Source of the DNA: Aureivirga sp. CE67
Lineage (GTDB): Bacteria; Bacteroidota; Bacteroidia; Flavobacteriales; Flavobacteriaceae
Direction: 5' to 3'
DNA: 64,000 nucleotides
NCBI RefSeq assembly: GCF_015767245.1
Contig: NZ_JADOTV010000010.1
Coordinates: forward strand, 1-64,000
The notes beneath the pieces are model-generated. The model was given only the letters and a program-made list of their open reading frames with translations. It made no database searches and was not told where the DNA came from. The translations under genes and the position numbers were made by a program. Below are positions 52,068 through 61,410 of this stretch, piece by piece (within the stretch, counting starts at the first letter, position 1; each line of letters begins with the position of its first letter).

Positions 52068-52200
52068 GATGCAAAAAGGAATTGAGATATAAAGTTGATT
52101 TTTAGTAAAATGAAGAAATTCGGTTTTTTCTTAAAATATAATTTGAAAAGAATCATCTAACAAGAGAATATCTAGAATTCCTTTATACTTTTTAACTCAA

Positions 52201-52337
52201 AATTCGTTTCAAGCATGTTCATTACTGGCTTGTAAAAAATTTTAACCATAGCTAAGGCTATGCTGAAAATTTTTTCCTTCTCCATCAATAAACATCAGAT
52301 GAAACTCCTAGTTTTGATAAAAAAGTTTAAACGAATT
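52201..52337. mobile_element. MITE-like palindromic element (second type)
   Basis: Terminal inverted repeats AATTCGTTT (52201-52209) and AAACGAATT (52329-52337) are perfect over 9 bp, extending to 12 with one mismatch. The centre is a strong hairpin: AAAATTTTAACCATAGC (52236-52252) / GCTATGCTGAAAATTTT (52257-52273). It shares the CATAGC/GCTATG centre with the element at 36952 but has different termini. No coding capacity. Confidence 0.55.
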
Positions 52338-52561
52338 CTTTATCTTTTTAAGCTAATAAAATGAAATTTATTGATTTTTTTTACTGAAATAAGATATTTG
52401 TTAGTGGAAGTTTTAACAGAAATATGTTTATTTGTGTTGAAATTTAACATTTAAAAGTTATTTGTGCTTGAAAAAATATAACAAACCAAAATCCTTTCAA
52501 TCGTTTTCAGTATAAGAACAAATAACTAAAACCAATTTTTACTAAATACCTTTTCTAAATT

Positions 52562-53680
52562 ATGAATAAAAAACTACTTTTAGGATTATTATTACTAATT
52601 AGTTTTTTTGTAAACGCACAGACAATTGAAGATTTCTATGATGAAGAAGATTACGAAGAAGTTATAAAATTTGAAGAACAAAAAGATTTACTCACCGGAC
52701 AAGAATTAGCTTTTATAGGATATGCATTTTTTAAACTTGAAATGCATCAAAAAGCAGTAGAATTTTACACACACGCAATTAATAATGGTTTTGAAACAGG
52801 AAATGTTTTTTATCTAAGAGGAATCGCTCATAGATATATAAATAATTTCAAAGAATCAGAGGAAGATTTGAGCGAAGCAATGAAAGTAGATTCTTCAAAT
52901 CAATCTTATGTAGCGCAACTTGGTCAAACTTATTATAAACAAAATAGACTAGAAGAAGCTTATGCTTTATTCTCGATTGCAAGAAAATTGACTTTCGATA
53001 CAGGTTTGCCATATGTGATGGTTCCAGCAATGCATGAAGAGAATAAAGAATTTGCAATTGCTTTAAAAGAATATCAAATTAGTGCAGAACTGATCGATAA
53101 GCAAGATGATAATTATCTTTTTATTTTGGAAAGAATCGGTTATTATGAGTCTCTTCATTATAAAAACTATGAAAAAGCATTGGAAGCTTATGAGAAAATA
53201 ATTGCTATAAATCCAGAAAATGATTTTGTTTTAAGTAGTATCATGTCTATTCACACCGCTTTGAATAATCATGAAAAAGCAAATGAAATTTTTAAACATT
53301 TAAAGCAAAAATATGTTGATGGAACAATTGATGAGCAATTATTATTGATGGGAGCTGTACAAGTAGATCGTTTTTTGTGGGGCGGAGATAAATACGTGAC
53401 TACTTATAAAAGTTTTAAAGAACCTGAAAAAGAAAAAGATGAGATTTTTAAAACATTTATTTTTTCTTTGAAAGAGAATAAAGTGGTAAAAACGTATAAA
53501 ACGATGCAAGATGAAGGAGAAAATTCTTTTCATTTATTTTGTTCTATTTGTCCGAAAGAAGGACGCAAAACTTATTCTTGTAGATGGGAAGATAAGGAAA
53601 TTAAATTTCATGAGTATAAAGAATATTTGATGATGGCATTGAATGATAATTTAGATTGTGACAAGATTGCTAATAAATAG
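52562..53680 (+). CDS. Exported tetratricopeptide-repeat protein
   Basis: This is a 372-residue protein with a signal peptide (LLLLISFFVNAQ, residues 8-19). Several TPR-type helical repeats follow: AVEFYTHAINNGFETGNVFY, GIAHRYINNFKESEEDLSEA, GQTYYKQNRLEEAYALFSIA, EKALEAYEKIIAINPEN. These scaffolds bind partners. The C-terminus holds a CSICPKEGRKTYSCRWED Cys cluster, perhaps a disulfide pair. Function unknown; probably envelope. Confidence 0.8.
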   Translation: MNKKLLLGLLLLISFFVNAQTIEDFYDEEDYEEVIKFEEQKDLLTGQELAFIGYAFFKLEMHQKAVEFYTHAINNGFETGNVFYLRGIAHRYINNFKESEEDLSEAMKVDSSNQSYVAQLGQTYYKQNRLEEAYALFSIARKLTFDTGLPYVMVPAMHEENKEFAIALKEYQISAELIDKQDDNYLFILERIGYYESLHYKNYEKALEAYEKIIAINPENDFVLSSIMSIHTALNNHEKANEIFKHLKQKYVDGTIDEQLLLMGAVQVDRFLWGGDKYVTTYKSFKEPEKEKDEIFKTFIFSLKENKVVKTYKTMQDEGENSFHLFCSICPKEGRKTYSCRWEDKEIKFHEYKEYLMMALNDNLDCDKIANK

Positions 53681-53704
53681 TTTTAAACAAAAATATTAAA
53701 AAAG

Positions 53705-53742
53705 AAAAAGTTGATTTTAGTTTTAGAATCAACTTTTTTTTT
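53705..53742 (+). terminator. Intrinsic terminator of the TPR gene
   Basis: AAAAAGTTGATTTTAG and AGAATCAACTTTTT pair around a short loop, followed by Ts, 25 bp past the stop codon. Confidence 0.85.
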
Positions 53743-53905
53743 ATACTTAAATGTTAATTCTAAACGTTATAGAAGGATGGAATTTTTATATTTAGGAATT
53801 CTAAAAAATAAATTGTTAAGAAGAATTAAATCGAAAAGTTTATAAAAAGCTTGTGGATTTTTTTAGACAACCTCAAAATGATTAACTATTAAAACAAAAA
53901 ATGAT

Positions 53906-54775
53906 ATGAAAAAAATATACTTTTTCTTACTTATTTTAGGTGTAAATATAAGTTTTGCACAAGAATCTGAATTAGATAAATTTTACAAACATTTAGATCA
54001 ATATGAAAGATATGCTGTGGATTCGTCCTATGTAGGATTTAAAGAGTTGGAAAAAACGATTTCTAAAGAAGATACTTTATATAATTATGCGCTTTTTTAT
54101 GCAACCGTTGCTGGAACTGAGTTGGAAGGGAAATATAGGATGAATGAAAAATTTGAAACTTCCTTAAAATATGCAAATGAAGCTTTGGAATATATTGAAA
54201 AAGGAAAGTATATTTTTGATTTACGTTTTTCTAAAAGAAAATATTTTATGACCAAAAATAAAACAGTAAATCATTTTGGAATGGGAAATTTTGAAGAAGG
54301 AGCGAAATCTATTCAGAAAATGTATGAGTATAAAAAAGAGGATTTGTTGCCAGAAGGACTTGATGAGTATTTTAATTTTGATTTTTTTGTTTTAGATGAT
54401 AAAAATGTTTGGGGATATGAATGGTTTCATGAATTGCCAAAAGATAGATTTTCTTCGAGTTTTACTAAAATAGTTTATTACGTTTATAGCAGAAATCCGG
54501 ACGGGACAGACAAAGAGCAATTATATAGATTGCATGTTTTAATGTTTCATGGTGATGTAGATTTTGATTATGTAATGACAAAAAGGGTTAGTACTGAAAA
54601 TGGAGAAACTGGTGGAACTCTTTATAAATATACTTATAATGAAAAAATGGATTATGAAAAATTGCATAACGATGTGAAAGAAATCATCATGTCTGGAGCA
54701 AAAACGGATACAAAAACAACTTTGGAAAAAGATAAAGATGGAAAAGTGAAAACTACAATTCAGATGAAAATGTAG
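53906..54775 (+). CDS. Hypothetical exported protein
   Basis: This is a 289-residue protein with a signal peptide (LILGVNISFAQ, residues 9-19). Helical TPR-like features (LKYANEALEYIEKGKYIFDL) precede a beta-rich C-terminal half (YRLHVLMFHGDVDFDYVMTK, KTDTKTTLEKDKDGKVKTTI). The half-and-half pattern recalls Bacteroidetes proteins with a TPR plus a C-terminal beta domain. No firm family. The preceding TPR gene ends about 225 bp upstream and the two may be relatives in function. Confidence 0.65.
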   Translation: MKKIYFFLLILGVNISFAQESELDKFYKHLDQYERYAVDSSYVGFKELEKTISKEDTLYNYALFYATVAGTELEGKYRMNEKFETSLKYANEALEYIEKGKYIFDLRFSKRKYFMTKNKTVNHFGMGNFEEGAKSIQKMYEYKKEDLLPEGLDEYFNFDFFVLDDKNVWGYEWFHELPKDRFSSSFTKIVYYVYSRNPDGTDKEQLYRLHVLMFHGDVDFDYVMTKRVSTENGETGGTLYKYTYNEKMDYEKLHNDVKEIIMSGAKTDTKTTLEKDKDGKVKTTIQMKM

Positions 54776-54912
54776 TTTGTAGAAATTTATCTGTTGTATT
54801 CTAGGATTAAAATTCTATTTTTAAGCTCTTGTTTTGTTGGTGATTAGTGTTGTTTTTTTGAATTGAAATAGAAGTGGAAACTGAAAATTAAAATCAATTA
54901 AAATAATAAATT

Positions 54913-55278
54913 ATGAAAAAAAAAGTACTATTACTAAGTTCCTTAATGCTAAGTTTAATTTCGTGTGATGATTCTCAAGACTATAAAGATATTGCTGGAG
55001 AATGGAAATGTGCAAATTGGACTGCAGAATCTTCTGGAAATAAAAATATGTGTAATGACAATGTGTATTTTAATTTTAATGAAGATAAAACCTATAATTC
55101 AAAAGTTGGAGGTTTAGAAGAAAAAGGAACTTATAGACTTTTTGGAGGAAATTTATATTCAACTCCAGAAGGTAAAATGGAAATTGCTGTGGAATTAGGT
55201 AAAATGTCAAAAGATTCTTTACAATTCATTATGAGTAGGAGTGGAGATAAAGAAGTTTTGACACTTGTTCGAAAATAA
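54913..55278 (+). CDS. Lipocalin-like lipoprotein
   Basis: This is a 121-residue lipoprotein: lipobox LMLSLISCDDS (Cys19), then a compact beta barrel with DIAGEWKCANW at its start and EKGTYRLFGGNL in the middle. The G-x-W near the start of the barrel and the size suggest a lipocalin-like domain (DUF5004-type proteins in this phylum are similar). It would sit at the inner or outer membrane facing the periplasm. Confidence 0.7.
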   Translation: MKKKVLLLSSLMLSLISCDDSQDYKDIAGEWKCANWTAESSGNKNMCNDNVYFNFNEDKTYNSKVGGLEEKGTYRLFGGNLYSTPEGKMEIAVELGKMSKDSLQFIMSRSGDKEVLTLVRK

Positions 55279-55373
55279 TTTTCCATTAGTTTATAAGGCA
55301 TTATTTGATTTGGATTTTTTTTCAAATGAAAATAATGTCTTTTTTAATTGTTTTGAAATTCAAATCTGATTTA

Positions 55374-56075
55374 ATGATGAAAACTAAAATTTTATTCTTT
55401 TTCCTATTATTTTTTTATACAAAATCGTTTTGTCAACACATGACTTATAATCAAAATGAAGCAGATTATGATTTCTATTTTAATAGTAAAGAAAAAACTC
55501 TTCCAGCAGTAAAATTATATATCGAAGATGAGAAGACTTTGAATAAATTGAAGTTATTGAAAAGTGAAGATTCTATAATAATTTATGCTGAAAAAATAAA
55601 CCGAAAATTAGCATCTATTTATTTATTCAATAATACAAATGATTCTATTAATATTTCAATTTCAGATAGTCGTTTTAGGATGATTCAAGAAGCGAAAGAT
55701 AAAGATGGGAAATGGAAACCTATAGAATATTGGAATTATTCAGCTTGTGGAAGTTCATATTCCAATTTTAAATTAAAGCCAAATGGGATTCTTAAAGCGA
55801 ATTCAAAATTATATAGAGGATCTTTTAAAACTAAAATAAGATTTAAAATTTTATCAAAAAACAAAGTTTATTATACCAACGAATTGGATGGAGAAATTAA
55901 TCCTAAACAATTTAAACTTGAAAAAGAATTACATCTTTATATTCGACAAGCAAATGCTTCCTATAAATTTTTTAGTAAAGAATCCATTCGTAAATATATT
56001 TTTATTGAACCTGATGGAGTTGAAAAAATAGGAGAAGATTATAAAAAATGGCAAGAATGGTTAGAGCAAAAATGA
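55374..56075 (+). CDS. Hypothetical exported protein (paralog of 60678 product)
   Basis: This protein has about 233 residues from the ATG pair at 55374/55377. An upstream ATG-like start at 55305 would add 23 residues without a proper signal peptide. The signal peptide FFFLLFFYTKSFCQ is followed by a beta domain. The block FRMIQEAKDKDGKWKPIEYW is shared with the 60678 product (IIQEAKDENGKWKPIEYS), as are the following GSFKTKIRFKI and DGEINPKQF lines. The family is not recognised. It may be a surface or periplasmic sensor or stress protein. Confidence 0.65.
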   Translation: MMKTKILFFFLLFFYTKSFCQHMTYNQNEADYDFYFNSKEKTLPAVKLYIEDEKTLNKLKLLKSEDSIIIYAEKINRKLASIYLFNNTNDSINISISDSRFRMIQEAKDKDGKWKPIEYWNYSACGSSYSNFKLKPNGILKANSKLYRGSFKTKIRFKILSKNKVYYTNELDGEINPKQFKLEKELHLYIRQANASYKFFSKESIRKYIFIEPDGVEKIGEDYKKWQEWLEQK

Positions 56076-56103
56076 AAAGAACTAGTAAAAGAAAATTAAA
56101 CAT

Positions 56104-56871
56104 ATGAAAACAAAAACTATAATAACCCTATTACTTTTAATCACCTTCAAAATGCAAGCCCAAAAAACAATTCATGTTTTTGTTGCTTTGTGTGATAATG
56201 AATTTCAAGGAATAGTTCCTGTACCAGAAAAAATTGGAAATGGAAAAGATCCTCGTTTGAATTTATATTGGGGAGCAGGCTATGGTATGAAATCTTTTTT
56301 CAAACTAAAGACAAAAGATTGGAAATTGATTTCAAAACCAAAATCGGATAATCCTTATATTTTAGATAGAATTTTGTTCAAACATGCTACAAAAGATGTT
56401 TATATTTTGGCAGATGCGTATGATGGAGAGCAGATTAAAATGTGTACAGAAAACTTTCTAAAAGCTTCCAATCAACAAAACCAGGAAGTTATCGAATTTG
56501 AAAATAAAAAATTAAGATTTGGTGGCGATGCCGATTTGATTTCTTACATTGGCCACGATGGTTTGATGGACTTTTCTGTGGAAGTTGATTATCTTAAAAC
56601 GAAAAATAAAAAACGAGATGTTATCATCTTAGCTTGCTATAGTAGAGAGTTTTTTTCACCAGAAATCAAAAAAGCAAACGCAAATCCTATTTTATGGACT
56701 ACACATTTGATGGCTCCAGAAGCTTATACGCTGAAAGCTGCAATTGATGGTTGGATGAACAATGAAACAGGAAAGCAAATTGACGAAAGAGCAGCGCAAG
56801 CCTATCACAAATATCAAAAATGTGGAATTCGTGGTGCAAGAAATTTGTTTACCACAGGATTTAAAAATTAA
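56104..56871 (+). CDS. Exported protein with caspase-like His/Cys pair (tentative)
   Basis: This is a 255-residue protein with a signal peptide (ITLLLLITFKMQAQ, residues 7-20). Two blocks are spaced like a clan-CD cysteine-peptidase dyad: LISYIGHDGLMDF (His151) and, 27 residues later, VIILACYSREFF (Cys178). Then LWTTHLMAPEAYTLKAAIDGW follows. HDG replaces the usual HG, so activity is uncertain. The gene is just upstream of the DUF2157/DUF4401 cluster (4 bp), suggesting cotranscription and an envelope-related role. Confidence 0.6.
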   Translation: MKTKTIITLLLLITFKMQAQKTIHVFVALCDNEFQGIVPVPEKIGNGKDPRLNLYWGAGYGMKSFFKLKTKDWKLISKPKSDNPYILDRILFKHATKDVYILADAYDGEQIKMCTENFLKASNQQNQEVIEFENKKLRFGGDADLISYIGHDGLMDFSVEVDYLKTKNKKRDVIILACYSREFFSPEIKKANANPILWTTHLMAPEAYTLKAAIDGWMNNETGKQIDERAAQAYHKYQKCGIRGARNLFTTGFKN

Positions 56872-56875
56872 TTAA

Positions 56876-57835
56876 ATGGAGAAAATTACACGGAAAGAAT
56901 TAGGAATTATTAGTCAAAATAGTAATCTCACCGAAAAAGAGATTTCTCAGATTTTAGAAAAAGATTTTTACACAGAAAAAAATACATGGCTTGTGTTTTT
57001 GAAATATTTTTTTCTGAGTGTTGGAGCAGCTTTTTTAGTTGCTGGAATTATATTTTTCTTCGCCTATAATTGGGCAGATTTAAATAAATTTGTGAAAATT
57101 GGAATTATAGAAACTTTGATTGTCGTTGTTACTACGATTATTCTTTTTACCAAAACAAGTGAACTTTTTAAGAATATTCTACTCACAGTAGCTTCTTTTC
57201 TAGTTGGTGTTTTGTTTGCAGTTTTTGGACAGATTTATCAAACAGGAGCAAACGCATATGATTTCTTTTTAGGATGGACCGTTTTTATAACTATTTGGGC
57301 TGTAGTTTCAAATTTTGCACCTCTTTGGCTTTTGTATATTATTTTGGTGAATAGCACTTTTGTTTTTTATACGCAGCAAATCGCAACTTATTTGGATGAA
57401 ATACAAGTTGGTTTTTTTCTATTTACGTGCAACATTGTTATTTATCTTATCTTCTTGATTCTTCCTTCTAAATTGAAAACTTTTAAAATTGAAAAATGGT
57501 TTTTACGAATTTTAGAACTTTGGATTCTGACCATTACAACAACAACGATTACAATAGGTATTTTCTCAAAATATAATCCATATTTCTATGTTTTACTATT
57601 ATCAGTAATAGTTTTATATACAACAGGATTGTTTTTAGGTTATAAAAAACAAAACCTATTCTATTTAGGAATTATTCCAGTAAGTATTTTGATTATAATT
57701 TGTTCATTTTTATTAAATATTTCTTTTGATGTAGGAATGTTATTTGTAATTAGTGGGTTTGTTGTAACCTGTATTACTTTATTGATTTTAAACTTAATTA
57801 AATTGCAAAAAAAATGGAAAATAAAAGAGATATAA
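56876..57835 (+). CDS. DUF2157 membrane protein
   Basis: This is a 319-residue polytopic protein with about 9 membrane helices. The first 45 residues are a cytosolic region (LGIISQNSNLTEKEISQIL), followed by FLSVGAAFLVAGIIFFFAYNW and ASFLVGVLFAVFGQIYQTGAN, which are the known DUF2157 signatures. It overlaps the downstream DUF4401 gene by 22 bp. These two and the GDYxxLxY gene commonly occur together in bacteria; their function is unknown. Confidence 0.88.
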   Translation: MEKITRKELGIISQNSNLTEKEISQILEKDFYTEKNTWLVFLKYFFLSVGAAFLVAGIIFFFAYNWADLNKFVKIGIIETLIVVVTTIILFTKTSELFKNILLTVASFLVGVLFAVFGQIYQTGANAYDFFLGWTVFITIWAVVSNFAPLWLLYIILVNSTFVFYTQQIATYLDEIQVGFFLFTCNIVIYLIFLILPSKLKTFKIEKWFLRILELWILTITTTTITIGIFSKYNPYFYVLLLSVIVLYTTGLFLGYKKQNLFYLGIIPVSILIIICSFLLNISFDVGMLFVISGFVVTCITLLILNLIKLQKKWKIKEI

Positions 57836-58881
57836 AACAGGTTTTAACTTATGTTCAAAGTTATAAAAGTGATTTTGAATATGAAGAAGAAAAAATACAG
57901 CAAGAAATAAGTGAAGAAGAAAAAAATCAATCCTCTTTGTTGATCAAAATTCTTTCTATTTTCGGAGGTTATTTCGCAGGGATATTTTTAATTTTAGCTT
58001 TATTTTTTATAGGAATATATAAAAATGAGGGAGCAATGTTAGCTCTTGGAATTATTTTTATTATTTCGACAATTTTAATTTCAAGATTTGTGAAAAATAG
58101 TATAGTAGATGCTTTTAGTTTGACACTTATTATTACTGGTTTTGTAATGATTAATTTCTCTTATGAAAACTCTGAAGATTGGCAAATAGCGTTTTTATTA
58201 AGCGCTATAAATTTAGTTGTTTTTCTGTTGTCTAGAAGTTTTTTGATTTCATTTATTTCCATAATCGGATTTCATGCTTGTATATTTTATATGCTTTTTG
58301 AATTAGAAGTACCAAGTTGTATTAATATTATCGTGATTTTTGACTTATTGGTTTTATATTTTTTACAAACAAATGAATCGAAATTAATAACTGAAAATAA
58401 TTTTATTTCTTATACCTTTCAACCAATAAGAATTGCTTTTATATTTACTTTATTAATAGGATTTTTTACAGTGAGTGAAATATTTGATTATAAGAAATTT
58501 GATTTTTATCCTTGGATTTCAACTATTGGAGTTTTTGTAGCTCTTTTATTTTTTCTTCCTAAATTATTTAAGAAAATAGAAATAACAGAAACCGTTTCAA
58601 AAATATTGATAATTGCATTTACATTTTGTGTTTTTTTAATTACAATTTTTGAACCGACAATTCTTGGAGCAATTTTCATTTTATTATTATGTTTTTATGC
58701 AAATTATAAAACAGGATTTTCTATTAGTTTAATTGCTCTGATTTATTTCGTATGTCAATATTATTATGATTTAAGTTTTACACTTCTAACAAAATCTATC
58801 TTGATGATGATTTCAGGAGTTTTGTTTTTAGTTATTTATTTATTCATCCAAAAAAAATGGTTCAAAAATGAAAAAGTCTAA
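57814..58881 (+). CDS. DUF4401 membrane protein
   Basis: This is a 355-residue polytopic protein with about 10 membrane helices after a charged cytosolic N-terminus (YEEEKIQQEISEEEK). Helix content and order (LLIKILSIFGGYFAGIFLIL, FYPWISTIGVFVALLFFLPK) match the DUF4401 family. Its start lies inside the end of the DUF2157 gene and its end overlaps the GDYxxLxY gene by 14 bp, so the three proteins are coupled and likely form a complex. Confidence 0.88.
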   Translation: MENKRDIKQVLTYVQSYKSDFEYEEEKIQQEISEEEKNQSSLLIKILSIFGGYFAGIFLILALFFIGIYKNEGAMLALGIIFIISTILISRFVKNSIVDAFSLTLIITGFVMINFSYENSEDWQIAFLLSAINLVVFLLSRSFLISFISIIGFHACIFYMLFELEVPSCINIIVIFDLLVLYFLQTNESKLITENNFISYTFQPIRIAFIFTLLIGFFTVSEIFDYKKFDFYPWISTIGVFVALLFFLPKLFKKIEITETVSKILIIAFTFCVFLITIFEPTILGAIFILLLCFYANYKTGFSISLIALIYFVCQYYYDLSFTLLTKSILMMISGVLFLVIYLFIQKKWFKNEKV

Positions 58882-59350
58882 ACTGCTATTAATTGCTTTA
58901 AACTTAGTTTTATTATTAGGTTTTTTTACCTATTCCATTTTTCAAAAAGAAGAGTTATTAGAAGATGGAACTTTAGTTTTTCTAGAGTTAGCTCCAGTAG
59001 ATCCTCGTTCTTTAATGCAAGGAGATTATATGCGATTAAATTATAAAATATCAAGAGAAGGAAACGATATTTCAGAAAGAGGATTTTGTATTGTAAAATT
59101 AAACGAGAAAAATATTGCAGAAAAAGTTCGAGTGCAAGATGAAAAGAATCCTCTGAACGAAGGAGAATTTTTGATTAATTATACAAAAGCTCGTTGGGGT
59201 AGAATAAATATAGGAGCCGAATCTTTTTTCTTTCAAGAAGGAACAGGAGATAGATATGAAAAAGCAAAATATGGAGCTTTGCGAATTGATAATAAAGGAA
59301 ATAGTTTATTAGTAGGGTTGTATGATGAAAATTTGGAAGAGATTAAGTAA
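58868..59350 (+). CDS. GDYxxLxY-domain membrane-anchored protein
   Basis: This is a 160-residue protein with one N-terminal membrane helix (LLLIALNLVLLLGFFTYSIF) and a soluble extracytoplasmic domain. The family motif is LMQGDYMRLNY (Gly52, Asp53, Tyr54, Leu57, Tyr59). It usually travels with DUF4401 and DUF2157 proteins, as here. It presumably serves as a subunit of an envelope complex. Confidence 0.9.
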   Translation: MKKSKLLLIALNLVLLLGFFTYSIFQKEELLEDGTLVFLELAPVDPRSLMQGDYMRLNYKISREGNDISERGFCIVKLNEKNIAEKVRVQDEKNPLNEGEFLINYTKARWGRINIGAESFFFQEGTGDRYEKAKYGALRIDNKGNSLLVGLYDENLEEIK

Positions 59351-60008
59351 GAAAAAAAGATTTGAAATAACGAAAAATAACACCTATGAAGATGTTTTTA
59401 GTTCTGATGTCTTTTTTCAATATTGTATTAGCCCATTTTACATGAGATTGATGAATGGGATTATTTGGTTAATGAAAGAGAAAGAACAAATATCTTTTTG
59501 CAATAAATTATTAAAAGCAACAAAGAATTTATCTAATAAAGAATTAGAATATCTTTTATTGAAGCTTAATTGGAGGTATAATAAAGTAGCTGCATGGTCT
59601 ATCGGTCTTCAAGGTAAAACAGAATTCGTAAGTCACTTTGAAAGTATTTTAGAAACTAAATACACAAAAATTGAACATATACTTGTAAATCTTTTTTTTC
59701 TTCAAAAAGAAAAGTCTTGTAAAACAATTTTAAAATTTATTCATAAACAGAGAAAGTACCTTATAAGTAATCAAGGAAATCATGGAGAGTCGTATTATGA
59801 TTTTCATTGGGCACTTTCTATTTTGTTATATTGTGATATTAAATATGACACTGAATATTATAAACAATTAGTAAGTTCAAATGAATGGGAAGATTTTTTA
59901 TATTATATGGAAGGGAAGAGGAAGGAGGCTTTTTTACGAAAATGTAAACCTTCTGAAGTAGAATTTATACATAAATTTATGAAGTCCTTAAATATGAATC
60001 AGGATTAA
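59322..60008 (+). CDS. Hypothetical protein, DUF6000-like
   Basis: This is a 228-residue soluble helical protein. The mid-part AAWSIGLQGKTEFVSHFESIL, followed by a strong repeat of LLYCDIKYDTEY-type helices, resembles the DUF6000 family (helical repeats, unknown function); this is a recollection, not a search result. The start lies 29 bp inside the end of the GDYxxLxY gene. No membrane segment, so it would be the cytosolic element of the cluster. Confidence 0.6.
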   Translation: MMKIWKRLSKKKRFEITKNNTYEDVFSSDVFFQYCISPFYMRLMNGIIWLMKEKEQISFCNKLLKATKNLSNKELEYLLLKLNWRYNKVAAWSIGLQGKTEFVSHFESILETKYTKIEHILVNLFFLQKEKSCKTILKFIHKQRKYLISNQGNHGESYYDFHWALSILLYCDIKYDTEYYKQLVSSNEWEDFLYYMEGKRKEAFLRKCKPSEVEFIHKFMKSLNMNQD

Positions 60009-60027
60009 TAATTATTTAATTAAGCTT

Positions 60028-60681
60028 ATGAAAAAGATAATTTCCATTTTTGCTTTAATCATTTTTCTTTCTTGTCAAGAAAATTCTAAAAAAGGAGAAG
60101 ATGAAAAAGTAGCGTCAAAACAAGAAATTTCTAAATCTCAAGAAATAGAAATTCAAAAACCAAAAACAAGATTAGATTCAATTAAAGAAATCTTCAAGAA
60201 TAATCCGCAGCATAAAACAAGTGGTTTTGATTTTCCTGTAGGAAAACCAGATGCCAAGAATTATTACAATGCACAGAAGTTTACAGAGAATTATCATTTG
60301 GGAGAAGATTGGAATCATGTAAATGGTGGAAATTCTGATTTAGGGCATCCTATTTATAGTGCTGCAAACGGCTATGTTTATTTTGCTAGAGATAATGGAG
60401 GAGGATGGGGAAATGTTATTCGAGTTTTTCATCAAAAACAAAATGGAGAAGTTTTAGAATCTCTATATGCACATTGTGATACGATTTTGGTTAAAGAAAA
60501 ACAATTTGTAAAGAAAGGTCAGAAAATTGGAACTATCGGGACTGCAAATGGAGCTTATCTTGCACATTTACATTTTGAAATTCGAACAGATATTGAGAAA
60601 TATATCGGAGATGGTTATGATGTAGATACAACTGGATTTGTAAATCCAACTAGGTTTATAAATGAAAATAGAAGTGAATGA
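60028..60681 (+). CDS. M23-family lipoprotein metallopeptidase
   Basis: This is a 217-residue lipoprotein: lipobox LIIFLSCQEN (Cys16), a linker rich in Lys/Glu, and a LytM/M23 domain. Zinc ligands are His90 and Asp94 in HLGED, His149 in YAHCDT, and HLHFE (His180, His182). The domain could cut peptide bridges of peptidoglycan, or be an inactive activator. It is followed by an overlapping (ATGA) gene, so the two are coupled. Confidence 0.9.
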   Translation: MKKIISIFALIIFLSCQENSKKGEDEKVASKQEISKSQEIEIQKPKTRLDSIKEIFKNNPQHKTSGFDFPVGKPDAKNYYNAQKFTENYHLGEDWNHVNGGNSDLGHPIYSAANGYVYFARDNGGGWGNVIRVFHQKQNGEVLESLYAHCDTILVKEKQFVKKGQKIGTIGTANGAYLAHLHFEIRTDIEKYIGDGYDVDTTGFVNPTRFINENRSE

Positions 60682-61406
60682 AAAAGATATTTGTAATCAT
60701 ATTAATGACTTTGACTAGTTGTAAAACTAATAAATTAGAAAATTGGATTGAAACGGAATCCGTTTATGACCCAAGGACTTATATGAGTAAGAATGAAATG
60801 TGTGTTGGGAGCTACATACCTAAAGAAGCTGTTTTATTAAACGAAAAATTAAACGAGAGTATTTCTATTTCGGTTTCTGATGAGGTAAGTGATGATTTTA
60901 TAAAACAAGAAGTAGATTATAATTTGATTTTTCATATTTACGATAATTTAAATATTGTTTATCCAGAATACATTAATAATAAAGAATTATCAAAAAGAGA
61001 ACTAGAGGTATTAAAGGTAAAATATCGATATAGAAAATTTAAAAGTTTTAAAATAAAAAATTTAACATTAAAAGATTATCTTATTTCATCAGAAACAGGA
61101 TTTGATATTATTCAAGAAGCGAAAGATGAAAATGGAAAATGGAAACCAATAGAATATAGTATTCAGAAAATAGGTACTATAGTTTATATGACTCATGATA
61201 TCCCATCAAATTCTGAGATTGAGTTTGCAATGCCTAGATATAAAGGAGAATTTGAAACAGAATTGCGCATTAATGTAATCCTAGGAGGATATGGTATTTT
61301 GACTTCAAAACCATATAAAGGAAGTATTAATCTAAGTCAATTTGAGGTTTCTGAAGAGATATTGGATTCTAAATATTCTTTGTTTCTAGAAGATTTTAAA
61401 AAATAG
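60678..61406 (+). CDS. Hypothetical lipoprotein (paralog of 55374 product)
   Basis: This is a 242-residue protein with a lipoprotein signal peptide (IILMTLTSCKTNK, Cys15). The IIQEAKDENGKWKPIEYS block and the following LRINVILG and GSINLSQFEVS lines match the product of 55374 in order. The first half differs. It shares a 4-bp start/stop overlap with the M23 gene and probably acts with it at the envelope. Confidence 0.65.
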   Translation: MKKIFVIILMTLTSCKTNKLENWIETESVYDPRTYMSKNEMCVGSYIPKEAVLLNEKLNESISISVSDEVSDDFIKQEVDYNLIFHIYDNLNIVYPEYINNKELSKRELEVLKVKYRYRKFKSFKIKNLTLKDYLISSETGFDIIQEAKDENGKWKPIEYSIQKIGTIVYMTHDIPSNSEIEFAMPRYKGEFETELRINVILGGYGILTSKPYKGSINLSQFEVSEEILDSKYSLFLEDFKK

Positions 61407-61410
61407 ATGA

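Larger units (their letters stand above)
52007..52561. other. Gene-free stretch with promoter and a palindromic element
   Basis: Contents are the umuD promoter (52037-52067) and a MITE-like palindromic element (52201-52337). The rest is AT-rich, without an ORF I can support. Confidence 0.6.
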
